The translations under genes and the position numbers were made by a program. 61,675 nt of DNA from Bacteroidota bacterium (GTDB lineage Bacteria; Bacteroidota; Bacteroidia; Chitinophagales; Chitinophagaceae), in contig JAUZOD010000019.1 in the NCBI GenBank assembly GCA_030706635.1, positions 1 to 61,675 of the forward strand. Reading direction: 5' to 3'. Of the stretch, positions 32,001 through 39,949 are shown piece after piece. The notes beneath the pieces are model-generated. The model saw nothing but the letters and a program-made list of their open reading frames with translations. It had not been told where the DNA came from and made no database searches. How positions within the stretch are numbered: position 1 is the stretch's first letter; each line of letters begins with the position of its first letter.

Positions 32001-32681
32001 ATGAAAAAATACGCTGTGATAGTTGCTGGCGGTTACGGATTGCGGATGGGAGGCTCTCTGCCAAAACAATTTCTGTTAATTCATAACAGACCCGTTCTCT
32101 GGTATACCCTGAATACCTTTCTAAAATCCTTCGAAGATATCCGGATCCTGCTCGTTCTGCCTGCAGAATATTTGGAGATGGGCAGGTCTATCGGCAACGA
32201 CACGGGATCTGCCCACCGGATCGAAATCATTCCCGGAGGGGAAACCCGGTTCCATTCTGTTCAAAAAGGACTAGCCCATGTAAGGGAACGATCCATCGTT
32301 TTTGTACACGATGGTGTCCGATGCCTGCTCAGCCCGGCCCTTATCCACCGTTGTTTTGAGGAAGCGCAGCAATTCGGCTCAGCAGTTCCCTGTATTGATT
32401 CCAAAGATAGTGTTCGGATACTGATGGACGCGGGGTTTGAATCCATAAAAAGAACCAGTATTAAGTTAATGCAGACCCCTCAGACCTTTTTAGGTGATCT
32501 GATTTTGCCGGCATACCAGGCTGAATACAGGGAAGAATTTACGGATGATGCCTCCGTTGTGGAGGCATTTCATCGTCCCATACATCTGGTGGAAGGGGAA
32601 GTGAACAATATAAAGATAACCACACCGCTTGACATTATTCTGGCAGAGAAACTGCTTGAGCAGCCGCATTACCCGTTTTGA
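32001..32681 (+). CDS. ispD: 2-C-methyl-D-erythritol 4-phosphate cytidylyltransferase
   Basis: A 226-aa nucleotidyltransferase of the non-mevalonate isoprenoid pathway: it joins CTP to methylerythritol phosphate. The N-terminal VIVAGGYGLRMG...PKQF nucleotide-binding motif, the VFVHDGVRCL region and the C-terminal TDDASVVE and KITTPLDI segments are typical. A GGAGG directly abuts the ATG, too close to act as a normal ribosome-binding site. It follows rfaE1 by 150 bases and converges on the FemAB-like gene. Confidence 0.92.
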   Translation: MKKYAVIVAGGYGLRMGGSLPKQFLLIHNRPVLWYTLNTFLKSFEDIRILLVLPAEYLEMGRSIGNDTGSAHRIEIIPGGETRFHSVQKGLAHVRERSIVFVHDGVRCLLSPALIHRCFEEAQQFGSAVPCIDSKDSVRILMDAGFESIKRTSIKLMQTPQTFLGDLILPAYQAEYREEFTDDASVVEAFHRPIHLVEGEVNNIKITTPLDIILAEKLLEQPHYPF

Positions 32682-32760
32682 ATTGCGCGGGTGAGAAATG
32701 CGTATTGGCAATGTGCAACAACAGATACGCTGTACGCGGCGCTTTTCTTAGCATCTGCGT

Positions 32761-33687
32761 CTATTTCAATAACCGGATTGGGAATGGCAGGTGATTGAAT
32801 CTGAGGAAGGGACAAGGTTCTAATGAACTTCCGAATTTTCGATAGAATTCCGCAATCCCGGATATCTCAGAACCTTCTAAATCCAATATTATATTTTTCC
32901 CTGAATACTCCCTGATCAACTGATCAAGTAAAAATGGATTGGCTTGCGTGTGCCGGCCGTCGGGCAGCGTTACCGGCATGATATTGTAAATCCTTTTTCC
33001 CTCTACGAAAAAGATTCCTGCAGCTAATAATGCTCCCGAATTTCTGTCTTTCACCTCGCGAAGAATGGCCAGTTCTTCTTGAAACAGATATCTGCAAAGT
33101 TCTGAAAATCGCGCGAAATCGATCTCTGTAACGTGGGGGAATCGTTTGCCGTAAAGATTTTTATGCAAATCTACTACGGATTGGTAATCTGTCGAACCGG
33201 TATAAATCAGGGTATCGAATTTCTTGTTCTTTAAATTCCTGTTCAGGTCTTTCCGGTAACCTCTACGGATCTGCTCGTAGCTGTTTTGCAGATCCAGGAC
33301 ATAATTTGCCCTTATGGGTAGGCCCGGCAACAGGTTGGCATAATTTAACCGCATTTCGCAAAACCGAAAATGTTTTTCACATTGAGTAACGAATGCATTG
33401 ATCAGCGAATGATCAATTGGCGGGAAACGGGAAAAAATACCAAGCTGCGCAGTAAAAGGAGGCTGATATAAATAGCGAATTCCATATTTGCGGTTCCATG
33501 TCAGGGGCATGACAGCTTCGTAATCATTCAGCACCAGTGCAGCCCAGTTTTTGGCCATCCGGCTCAGATAAAAGGAGTGGCCATAGATTAAACCATTTGC
33601 TGAATCGGAAACGCATTGATCCCATTTTTGCAGGTCAATTTCTGCCTGTTGCAAAAAGCTAATATTTCCTTTAGTTCCTGAATTCAT
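32761..33687 (-). CDS. FemAB/GNAT-like acyltransferase-fold protein
   Basis: A 308-aa protein with features of the GNAT/FemAB fold: a central GYRKDLNRNLKNKKF segment like that of peptidoglycan bridge-forming or lipid-related acyltransferases, and a C-terminal LDLEGSEISGIAEFYRKFG region. There is no signal peptide. Its start overlaps the 3' end of the M1-like gene by 17 bases, so the two are translationally linked. The donor and acceptor cannot be told; aminoacyl transfer to an envelope molecule is possible. Confidence 0.65.
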   Translation of the reverse strand: MNSGTKGNISFLQQAEIDLQKWDQCVSDSANGLIYGHSFYLSRMAKNWAALVLNDYEAVMPLTWNRKYGIRYLYQPPFTAQLGIFSRFPPIDHSLINAFVTQCEKHFRFCEMRLNYANLLPGLPIRANYVLDLQNSYEQIRRGYRKDLNRNLKNKKFDTLIYTGSTDYQSVVDLHKNLYGKRFPHVTEIDFARFSELCRYLFQEELAILREVKDRNSGALLAAGIFFVEGKRIYNIMPVTLPDGRHTQANPFLLDQLIREYSGKNIILDLEGSEISGIAEFYRKFGSSLEPCPFLRFNHLPFPIRLLK

Positions 33688-36382
33688 GACGCAGCATTTC
33701 TTCCTTGCTTCTGGAGTCCAGATTCTGAATATCTATACTGAAGGTAATGCGTTTGCCAAATCCTTCTGTTTTAATAAGATCCCGAAAGTCGCTACTGTAA
33801 ATCAGCGGCGCATAAATATTCAGCAGGTTTTTAAGCAGGGAAAGCTGGATCCCGCCGGTATATAGAAATCGGCTGGTTTCCGCATTGGTTTTCCAGGCTT
33901 CTGCATAGGTGCCAACGTCAAAAAAGATACGGATGGGAACGGGAACAGGAAATAACTGTGCCGGCAAGGTGGTGGAAAAATTCAATGCACTTACCCAGTT
34001 TGCGGACCGGCCCTGAATATAACCATAGGGATCCAGGCGGAGTTTCAATCCACCATCGCGGATCATGATTTGCCGGGCCGGCAATCCGCCATTGGATAAA
34101 GACGTATTCTCCAGAGCATAGGAAGAAGATCGTCCAACGAAATACTGGTCATAAGTATAATCCTCATTGCCGGTTACACCCAGGAGTTTTGGTTCATACC
34201 GGGATAGGTCCTGGCGGCTGTTGACGTTCCACACGCCAAATTTCGAGGCAAAGAACCGTATGGTCATGCCTCCGCCTGAGGGATAATTAAAGAAATAATG
34301 GGCGCTGAGGTTAACACGGTAGAACAAATCGCTTTGCTGTAATTCCAGTCTTGCATCGTAGGGATATAAGGTTCGACCATCCCGAAGGTTCATACTCCAT
34401 TGATTCAGGTACCGGAAACTGCCTGAACTTGCATTGGGATGAATCAGCGAGTCTTTTGATGAAACGGCGTAGTCTGTAAAACCCTTTTCATGGATCAGGT
34501 AAGATTTAAAATCCATCCATTTTTCCAAAGTGCTTCGGGGCGAATATTTCCGGAAATCAATACGCAGATAAGGAACCAGTTTCGAAAATCCTTCATACAA
34601 AATTGTTCCCGTGCTGTCTTTCGCGTAGTTGCTGGAGAAGCGGGATCCGTTGAGACCGAGGGTAATCTTACGGATGCTTTTTCCCGGATGCCAGGAATAG
34701 CTGATACGGCCAATCCCTTCCAGGGATTTGCTTCCGGTGGCATAAAGGGGTATGAAAAGAAATTGAAAGTTATTTTCAGGCAGATTGAAATTATGGATCA
34801 TCGCACCGATCATAAATTGATCATATCGGTTATAACCGATCATAGGAGCTAAATTGACATAATTGTATTTGTCGCTCTGCACGGAAGAGAAAAGAAAAGC
34901 AGCCCTTAGTATTTTTTTGGGCGATGGCGGAAGCAAGGGCTCGTCTCTATGTATTTTTTCAAAAAGGCTATCCACATTTTTGTCTGAAACCTTTTCCACA
35001 ATGCGTTTGAAGTCCTCAGGGTAAGGATGACCGAATTTCCACTGGTCAAAGTAAACATGCATGATTTGATCGAATTTTTTTTCACCCAGCGTATCTTCGA
35101 GGGATTCAATCCATAGAGACGCTTTTGTTCCGGCAATTAGCAAATAATTCTCCTGACTCAAGGCCGGTGAAGCGGTGCTGATGGGTTGAGTGGTTCTTTC
35201 TTTTTCCGCCACCCTTAGCCAGAGCCGGTCGTCTTTCAGCGCCGTCCGGGTACTCTGTTTTTCTGAAGAGATTGGATTCAACCGACGGGTATAATATTGT
35301 GTAAATCCTTTTGATAACCAGGGATGCTGTCGTTCATCGGATAAGCAGATGGCCTGGAACCATTGAGCCACCAGGGCTTTACGCAGCGCGCCGTCCGGGT
35401 TAGATTTTAATGCCGTGGCATCCAGTTGAATCATGCCTGAAAAACTTTGCTCCGGGGATCGGGTGGTTTCGATGATATTCAGGCTGCCATAAGGATATTC
35501 CGTAAGCAGCCGGGAAAGCGTCCGGATGAGCGGTTTAGCCTGTGTGAGTTGCTTTTGCATCAGGATATCATCCTGAGCTAAATAAAATAAATGGAGTTCG
35601 ATGTGTTTGCCACCGTCCAGGTGAACCGTATCCTTTTTTTCCATCAGCCGTTTGTCAGCCACCCAGGAAAAGGCATTTGCATGATGAATGGAGAAGAAGT
35701 AATGGGTGTAACCATCAATATCGTTTCCGGATATGGAATCTGGCTGACAGCCGGTCGCCACGATATAGCCGTTCGGAACTTCGATGTGAACCTGATAGTC
35801 TGCCGACTCGTGATAGGCGCCACCCTGTTCAAGAAAAGGCATCGGGTGCCAGCCTTTGCGGTCGTACACGGCTGGTTCAGGATACCAGTTGCTGATCTGA
35901 TCATTATGGCCCCGGTATCCGCTGCCTGAAAAATTAAAAGGAAGCTTAACGTGAAAGCTTACGGAGATTTGGACGCTGTCGCCGGGATCGAGCCCATGCG
36001 GCAAAACCAATTTGACCACATCCAGATATTCCGGATGATCCTGAATGTCTGCCGTAGCGCCGGCAATCCGAAATTCCAGGTGATTGATATATCCCCTGCT
36101 TTCTTTTTCAGAAAAATAAAAACCTGTTTTCCCGTTTTCCAGCAGTTGTTCGCTGTAACTGGTTTTATCGTTGCGATAGGCATCGGGCCAAACGTGGAAC
36201 CAGATAAAGTGAAGGGTGTCCGGGGAGTGATTCGTATACAGGAGTTCCATTTTCCCATCGAGTTCCTGTTGTTTTTCATTCAGCTTAACACCTATCCGGT
36301 ATTGAAGCCCCTGCCGCCAGCCGGTCTGGCCGACTGCAACCAGAAATAAAAGCATCGCAGGAAAAATGACTAATTTTTTCAA
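33671..36382 (-). CDS. M1-family metallopeptidase homologue with lost zinc site, exported
   Basis: A 903-aa protein. An N-terminal signal peptide (KKLVIFPAMLLFLVAVGQ) precedes an M1-like beta domain and a peptidase-like domain. The region that should carry HExxH reads KALVAQWF (335-342); the downstream zinc glutamate position in WxDEG reads WLSKGF (355-360); the GAMEN-like exopeptidase loop reads SGMIQLD (315-321). All key residues are thus missing although the surrounding sequence (TTRSPEQSF, ERQHPW, TQYY) is well kept, so it should be catalytically inactive. The last ~400 residues are rich in aromatic beta-strand patterns and might be a barrel or surface domain. The start codon is TTG (36382); the next ATG would cut into the signal. 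Confidence 0.8.
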   Translation of the reverse strand: MKKLVIFPAMLLFLVAVGQTGWRQGLQYRIGVKLNEKQQELDGKMELLYTNHSPDTLHFIWFHVWPDAYRNDKTSYSEQLLENGKTGFYFSEKESRGYINHLEFRIAGATADIQDHPEYLDVVKLVLPHGLDPGDSVQISVSFHVKLPFNFSGSGYRGHNDQISNWYPEPAVYDRKGWHPMPFLEQGGAYHESADYQVHIEVPNGYIVATGCQPDSISGNDIDGYTHYFFSIHHANAFSWVADKRLMEKKDTVHLDGGKHIELHLFYLAQDDILMQKQLTQAKPLIRTLSRLLTEYPYGSLNIIETTRSPEQSFSGMIQLDATALKSNPDGALRKALVAQWFQAICLSDERQHPWLSKGFTQYYTRRLNPISSEKQSTRTALKDDRLWLRVAEKERTTQPISTASPALSQENYLLIAGTKASLWIESLEDTLGEKKFDQIMHVYFDQWKFGHPYPEDFKRIVEKVSDKNVDSLFEKIHRDEPLLPPSPKKILRAAFLFSSVQSDKYNYVNLAPMIGYNRYDQFMIGAMIHNFNLPENNFQFLFIPLYATGSKSLEGIGRISYSWHPGKSIRKITLGLNGSRFSSNYAKDSTGTILYEGFSKLVPYLRIDFRKYSPRSTLEKWMDFKSYLIHEKGFTDYAVSSKDSLIHPNASSGSFRYLNQWSMNLRDGRTLYPYDARLELQQSDLFYRVNLSAHYFFNYPSGGGMTIRFFASKFGVWNVNSRQDLSRYEPKLLGVTGNEDYTYDQYFVGRSSSYALENTSLSNGGLPARQIMIRDGGLKLRLDPYGYIQGRSANWVSALNFSTTLPAQLFPVPVPIRIFFDVGTYAEAWKTNAETSRFLYTGGIQLSLLKNLLNIYAPLIYSSDFRDLIKTEGFGKRITFSIDIQNLDSRSKEEMLRHEFRN

Positions 36383-36404
36383 GTCAGGAAACAGTTTGAA
36401 GCAG

Positions 36405-37817
36405 TTATCGACCTTTGCCTTTAAAAATGGTCAGTAAGGTATGGATCATGATCTTAAAGTCGAGCGCCAAAGAGATATTCTCTATATAGATCAGGTCATA
36501 TTTCATTCTTTCAATCATTTCGTCAACGCTTTCTGCGTACCCAAATTGCACCATGCCCCAGGAAGTTATTCCCGGTTTTACTTTCAGCAGGTACCGGAAA
36601 TAAGGAGTCTTTTGCAGGATCTGGTCGATGTAATATTGACGTTCCGGCCTGGGTCCCACCAGGCTCATTTCGCCCCGGAGCACGTTCAGCATCTGAGGCA
36701 ATTCATCAATGCGCCATTTTCTCATGATCTTTCCCCATTTGGTGATCCGAAGATCATTTTCGGAAGAAAGGGCGGGTCCGGTCTTTTCAGAATCCTTTGT
36801 CATGGAACGGAACTTATGGATGCTGAATTTCTTTCCCTTGAACCCAATCCTTTCCTGGGAATAGAATACGGGACCTTCTGATCCGGATTTTACCCGAATG
36901 GCCGCATAGAGCAGGAGTGGAGAAAAAATAATGAGGGTCAGTACCGAAAGCGTGATGTCAATGAGTCGTTTAATGTGCATTTGCCATTCGGGCATTAGTC
37001 CTGTGTTGATATCGCTCAATACTGCGCTGAAGAGATTGCTGGTTTTTACAGAACCCGAGAGTATGTCCAGTATGCCGGGGATGATTTTGATCTCTAAGTC
37101 TTTTTCACTTAGTCTTTGTATGATTTTTTCTGCCGTTTCATCATCGTTCTTTTCGATGGCAATCACCACAAGCCGGATATTTTCCCGGTCAATAATTTTC
37201 TCCAGATCGCTGAGCATTCCCAGGGAGGGGAGTGGGATATCTGCGGAACAACGAATCCCGGCGTCTACGAACCCCGTATAATGATAACCGCTACCCTGCA
37301 GGCCGGTCCGGCTTTCTTCATAGGTTTTCAGGGCGGTGGGTCCCGCGCCGAGTAACAGACTGTTGAAAATAATTTTCCCGGTCCGGAGCTGTCTTTTGGC
37401 CAGGCTTAGGAGGATCCAGCGGCCCATCCAGGTGATCAGAAAATGCATGAATAGAAAGGTGAAATAGGCCTTGTAATAATACCGGTAGTCGGTTTGAGGA
37501 TCATTAATGACAATGGCAAAAAACAACACGGTGCAACCGATCAGAGTGCAAACCGCCGTGTTGCTGAATTCACTTAACCTGGATTTTTTGTAAATGGAAT
37601 GATACGCGCCGGTAAGGCCATAGAATATCAGCCATCCGGCGGGAATAAAACACAGTCCGAGCCAGAAGCGGTTACTAATGTAAAAAGATAAGTCACTGAA
37701 TAAATTCTCAGAAAGCAGGAAGCGCCGGGTAAAATACAGAACCATCCACGAAAGTATTGCGGATAAAAAATCGCTTAGTACATACCAATTTATATGGATC
37801 TTTCTGCTCGAATTCAT
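36405..37817 (-). CDS. polyprenyl-phosphate sugar phosphotransferase (WcaJ/PglC-type, exopolysaccharide)
   Basis: A 470-aa membrane protein that starts exopolysaccharide or glycan synthesis by moving a sugar-1-phosphate to undecaprenyl phosphate. About four N-terminal membrane segments and a Rossmann-like middle domain (VVIAIEKNDDETAEKII) precede a C-terminal bacterial sugar transferase domain: membrane re-entrant helix, then KFRSM, WRIDELPQMLNVLRGEMSLVGPRP, and PGITSWG, with the catalytic Asp-Glu pair in IDELPQ. It begins 7 bases after the Gfo/Idh gene and is followed after 22 bases by the M1-like gene, so all four form one transcript. Confidence 0.9.
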   Translation of the reverse strand: MNSSRKIHINWYVLSDFLSAILSWMVLYFTRRFLLSENLFSDLSFYISNRFWLGLCFIPAGWLIFYGLTGAYHSIYKKSRLSEFSNTAVCTLIGCTVLFFAIVINDPQTDYRYYYKAYFTFLFMHFLITWMGRWILLSLAKRQLRTGKIIFNSLLLGAGPTALKTYEESRTGLQGSGYHYTGFVDAGIRCSADIPLPSLGMLSDLEKIIDRENIRLVVIAIEKNDDETAEKIIQRLSEKDLEIKIIPGILDILSGSVKTSNLFSAVLSDINTGLMPEWQMHIKRLIDITLSVLTLIIFSPLLLYAAIRVKSGSEGPVFYSQERIGFKGKKFSIHKFRSMTKDSEKTGPALSSENDLRITKWGKIMRKWRIDELPQMLNVLRGEMSLVGPRPERQYYIDQILQKTPYFRYLLKVKPGITSWGMVQFGYAESVDEMIERMKYDLIYIENISLALDFKIMIHTLLTIFKGKGR

Positions 37818-37824
37818 GCATTTT

Positions 37825-38799
37825 TCAGCTATTGATGGAGTTGTATTTTATCTTCTGAATAATCTGGTGTGCAACATCCATGGCGCGGTAACCGTCCATT
37901 TCAGATACTGCTGTTGGTTTGTTCTCCAGAATGGATTCCGTAAATTTTTGCAGCTCCATTTTGATGGCATTCACCTCCGGAATTTCCGGATTGATCACCG
38001 AAATGGATTTTTTCCCGTTGCGCGTTTCAATATCGAAAGTAAAACCGCGGTTGTTTCCTTCTGTGTTTAAGCTGATGATCTCTGTTGTTTTAGCCAGAAA
38101 ATCCACGCCGATATAAGCATCTTTTTGAAATATGCGCATTTTGCGCATCTTTTTCATGGAGATTCTGCTGGACGTGAGATTAGCTACACAACCATTGTTA
38201 AATTCGATGCGGACATTGGCGATATCGGGCGTATCGGTCATCACGGCAACGCCACTGGAATAGATGTTTTTTACTTCGCTCTTCACGATGTGGAGGATGA
38301 TATCTATATCGTGGATCATTAAATCGAGGATTACGCTTACTTCCGTTCCGCGCGGATTGAATTCCGCGAGACGATGTACCTCAATGAACATTGGTTTCAG
38401 AGGCATGTTTCCGAGGGCCAGGAATGCAGGATTGAACCTTTCCACATGTCCAACCTGAAGCTTTACATTCGACTCTTTCACCAGGTTGATTAACTCGCGG
38501 GCCTCGTCCATGTTATTGGCCAGTGGTTTTTCTACAAACACATGCTTGCCTTTCCGGATGGCTTGCTGGCAAAGCTCAAAATGAACATTAGTAGGTGCTA
38601 TGATATCCACGGCATCACATTGATCCATCAGTTTGGTTATGCTGTCAAAACGTTCAATCTGATATTTTTCCGCAACTGCCGCACTGGCAATCGGATCGGG
38701 GTCGTAAAATCCTACTATTTCGGCTTCCGGGATCGCTTTCCAGTTATTCAGATGAAATTTACCGAGATGTCCCGTTCCGAACACGCCAACTTTGAGCAT
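37825..38799 (-). CDS. Gfo/Idh/MocA-family oxidoreductase
   Basis: A 324-aa NAD(P)-dependent oxidoreductase. The N-terminal Rossmann motif GVFGTGHLGKFH and the EKPLANN segment with the family lysine are clear, with the C-terminal alpha/beta domain following. It likely acts on a sugar or nucleotide sugar because the next gene is a sugar-phosphate transferase 7 bases away. The exact substrate is unknown. A TATATTTG box lies 18 bases upstream of the ATG. Confidence 0.88.
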   Translation of the reverse strand: MLKVGVFGTGHLGKFHLNNWKAIPEAEIVGFYDPDPIASAAVAEKYQIERFDSITKLMDQCDAVDIIAPTNVHFELCQQAIRKGKHVFVEKPLANNMDEARELINLVKESNVKLQVGHVERFNPAFLALGNMPLKPMFIEVHRLAEFNPRGTEVSVILDLMIHDIDIILHIVKSEVKNIYSSGVAVMTDTPDIANVRIEFNNGCVANLTSSRISMKKMRKMRIFQKDAYIGVDFLAKTTEIISLNTEGNNRGFTFDIETRNGKKSISVINPEIPEVNAIKMELQKFTESILENKPTAVSEMDGYRAMDVAHQIIQKIKYNSINS

Positions 38800-38817
38800 C
38801 CAAAATATTTAAGAAGT

Positions 38818-38825
38818 CAAATATA
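38818..38825 (-). promoter_or_regulatory. -7 box upstream of the Gfo/Idh gene
   Basis: TATATTTG on the minus strand is a perfect TAnnTTTG box, 18 bases before the ATG. No good TTTG box is seen 19 bases further up, so support is partial. Confidence 0.4.
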
Positions 38826-38899
38826 AATAATGTGGTAGATGTGTACGGGAATGATATGGATCTGACCGGCACAAATGTGGATATGTGGGAAATATACGG

Positions 38900-39784
38900 T
38901 CAGGCCTGTCCCTGCTCAGGCATTTTGCTGCCCAATATTCGAAGACGGAGATATTTGAAAATGTTAGAAAAGGTAAACGGAATATTTTTTTGCGGAAATA
39001 TTTTTGCCTGGATGAGTTTTTTCAGCGTTAAAGTGAAAATAAGGATGAAAAAAAACAGCATAATATTAAAACAAATATCGTATAACTTCAGGAAATGGGT
39101 TCTGATGGAAATGGTATCCGCCTCTGCCTTACCCAGGGTAAGATCCAGCATCTTTTTGACTGCGGGAAATATAACCGGGATCTTGGTCCAGTTGGAGTAC
39201 CGGACATCCTCGTATCGGTACTTAAGATCATAGTTGGGAGGCAGCTGTTGCTTATAATAATTCCAGTTATTCTTTACATCTGCGAAACTGGCCAACCTGT
39301 GGTCAGGCCTGGTAAAGTATACATCAAATAACGGATCCAATACCACCCATCCATGCAAGGTTTCCACCTCAACGATCATGTGGGCGCCGAATTTACCCAT
39401 GGCTTTCATCTGCGCGATCCTGACCGGGAAATTATATCCCTGAAGCAAACGGGCTAATACTACGGAAAAACTACCGCAGGCGCCATCGGCCGTCATCAGG
39501 TCAACGGTCGTCGGGTGCAAGAAGCCAGACTTAATCCCGGTAAATGATTTCCCCTCAAAAACAGGTTCCCGGTTGGTCATCAGGCCATGGCAGGCATGCA
39601 TTACCTTGACTACCACGGAATCCTGGGGATCATCTGCTTTGATGTTGCTGTTAACATCTGACCGTATGGCGCCAAATAGCTCTCGTTCGTAGTTCGCTTC
39701 CATCTTGAAATAAAAGAGCGAAGCCAGTAGAAAGCCATTCAAAAAAGTAAGAAAATACAGATTCCAGAAGATTCGTTTGATCAT
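38900..39784 (-). CDS. membrane-anchored transglutaminase-like protein
   Basis: A 294-aa protein from the ATG at 39784, which opens on a hydrophobic anchor (FWNLYFLTFLNGFLLASLFYF). An ATG at 39940 would add 52 residues that look unlike protein, though it lies close behind ppc. A transglutaminase-like core is suggested by Cys in DGACGSFSVVLARLL, His in GAHMIVEV and Asp in VVLDPLFD. A second hydrophobic segment (NIMLFFFILIFTLTL) is near the C-terminus, so it has two membrane spans. It might act in envelope glycan or peptide processing; function unknown. Confidence 0.65.
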   Translation of the reverse strand: MIKRIFWNLYFLTFLNGFLLASLFYFKMEANYERELFGAIRSDVNSNIKADDPQDSVVVKVMHACHGLMTNREPVFEGKSFTGIKSGFLHPTTVDLMTADGACGSFSVVLARLLQGYNFPVRIAQMKAMGKFGAHMIVEVETLHGWVVLDPLFDVYFTRPDHRLASFADVKNNWNYYKQQLPPNYDLKYRYEDVRYSNWTKIPVIFPAVKKMLDLTLGKAEADTISIRTHFLKLYDICFNIMLFFFILIFTLTLKKLIQAKIFPQKNIPFTFSNIFKYLRLRILGSKMPEQGQA

Positions 39785-39949
39785 TACCCTCCCATGTTTC
39801 TTATTGAATTGGTTGCATTCAAAGGACGGATTCCGTGCGGATAGCTTTGGGAAAAGGGAATGTCCAAAACTACTGAAAATCCATGAATTCACATGACGTA
39901 ATCGGTAAAATGGCAATTTTTTATCCTGCCAGGGAACCATTTCGCCGCA

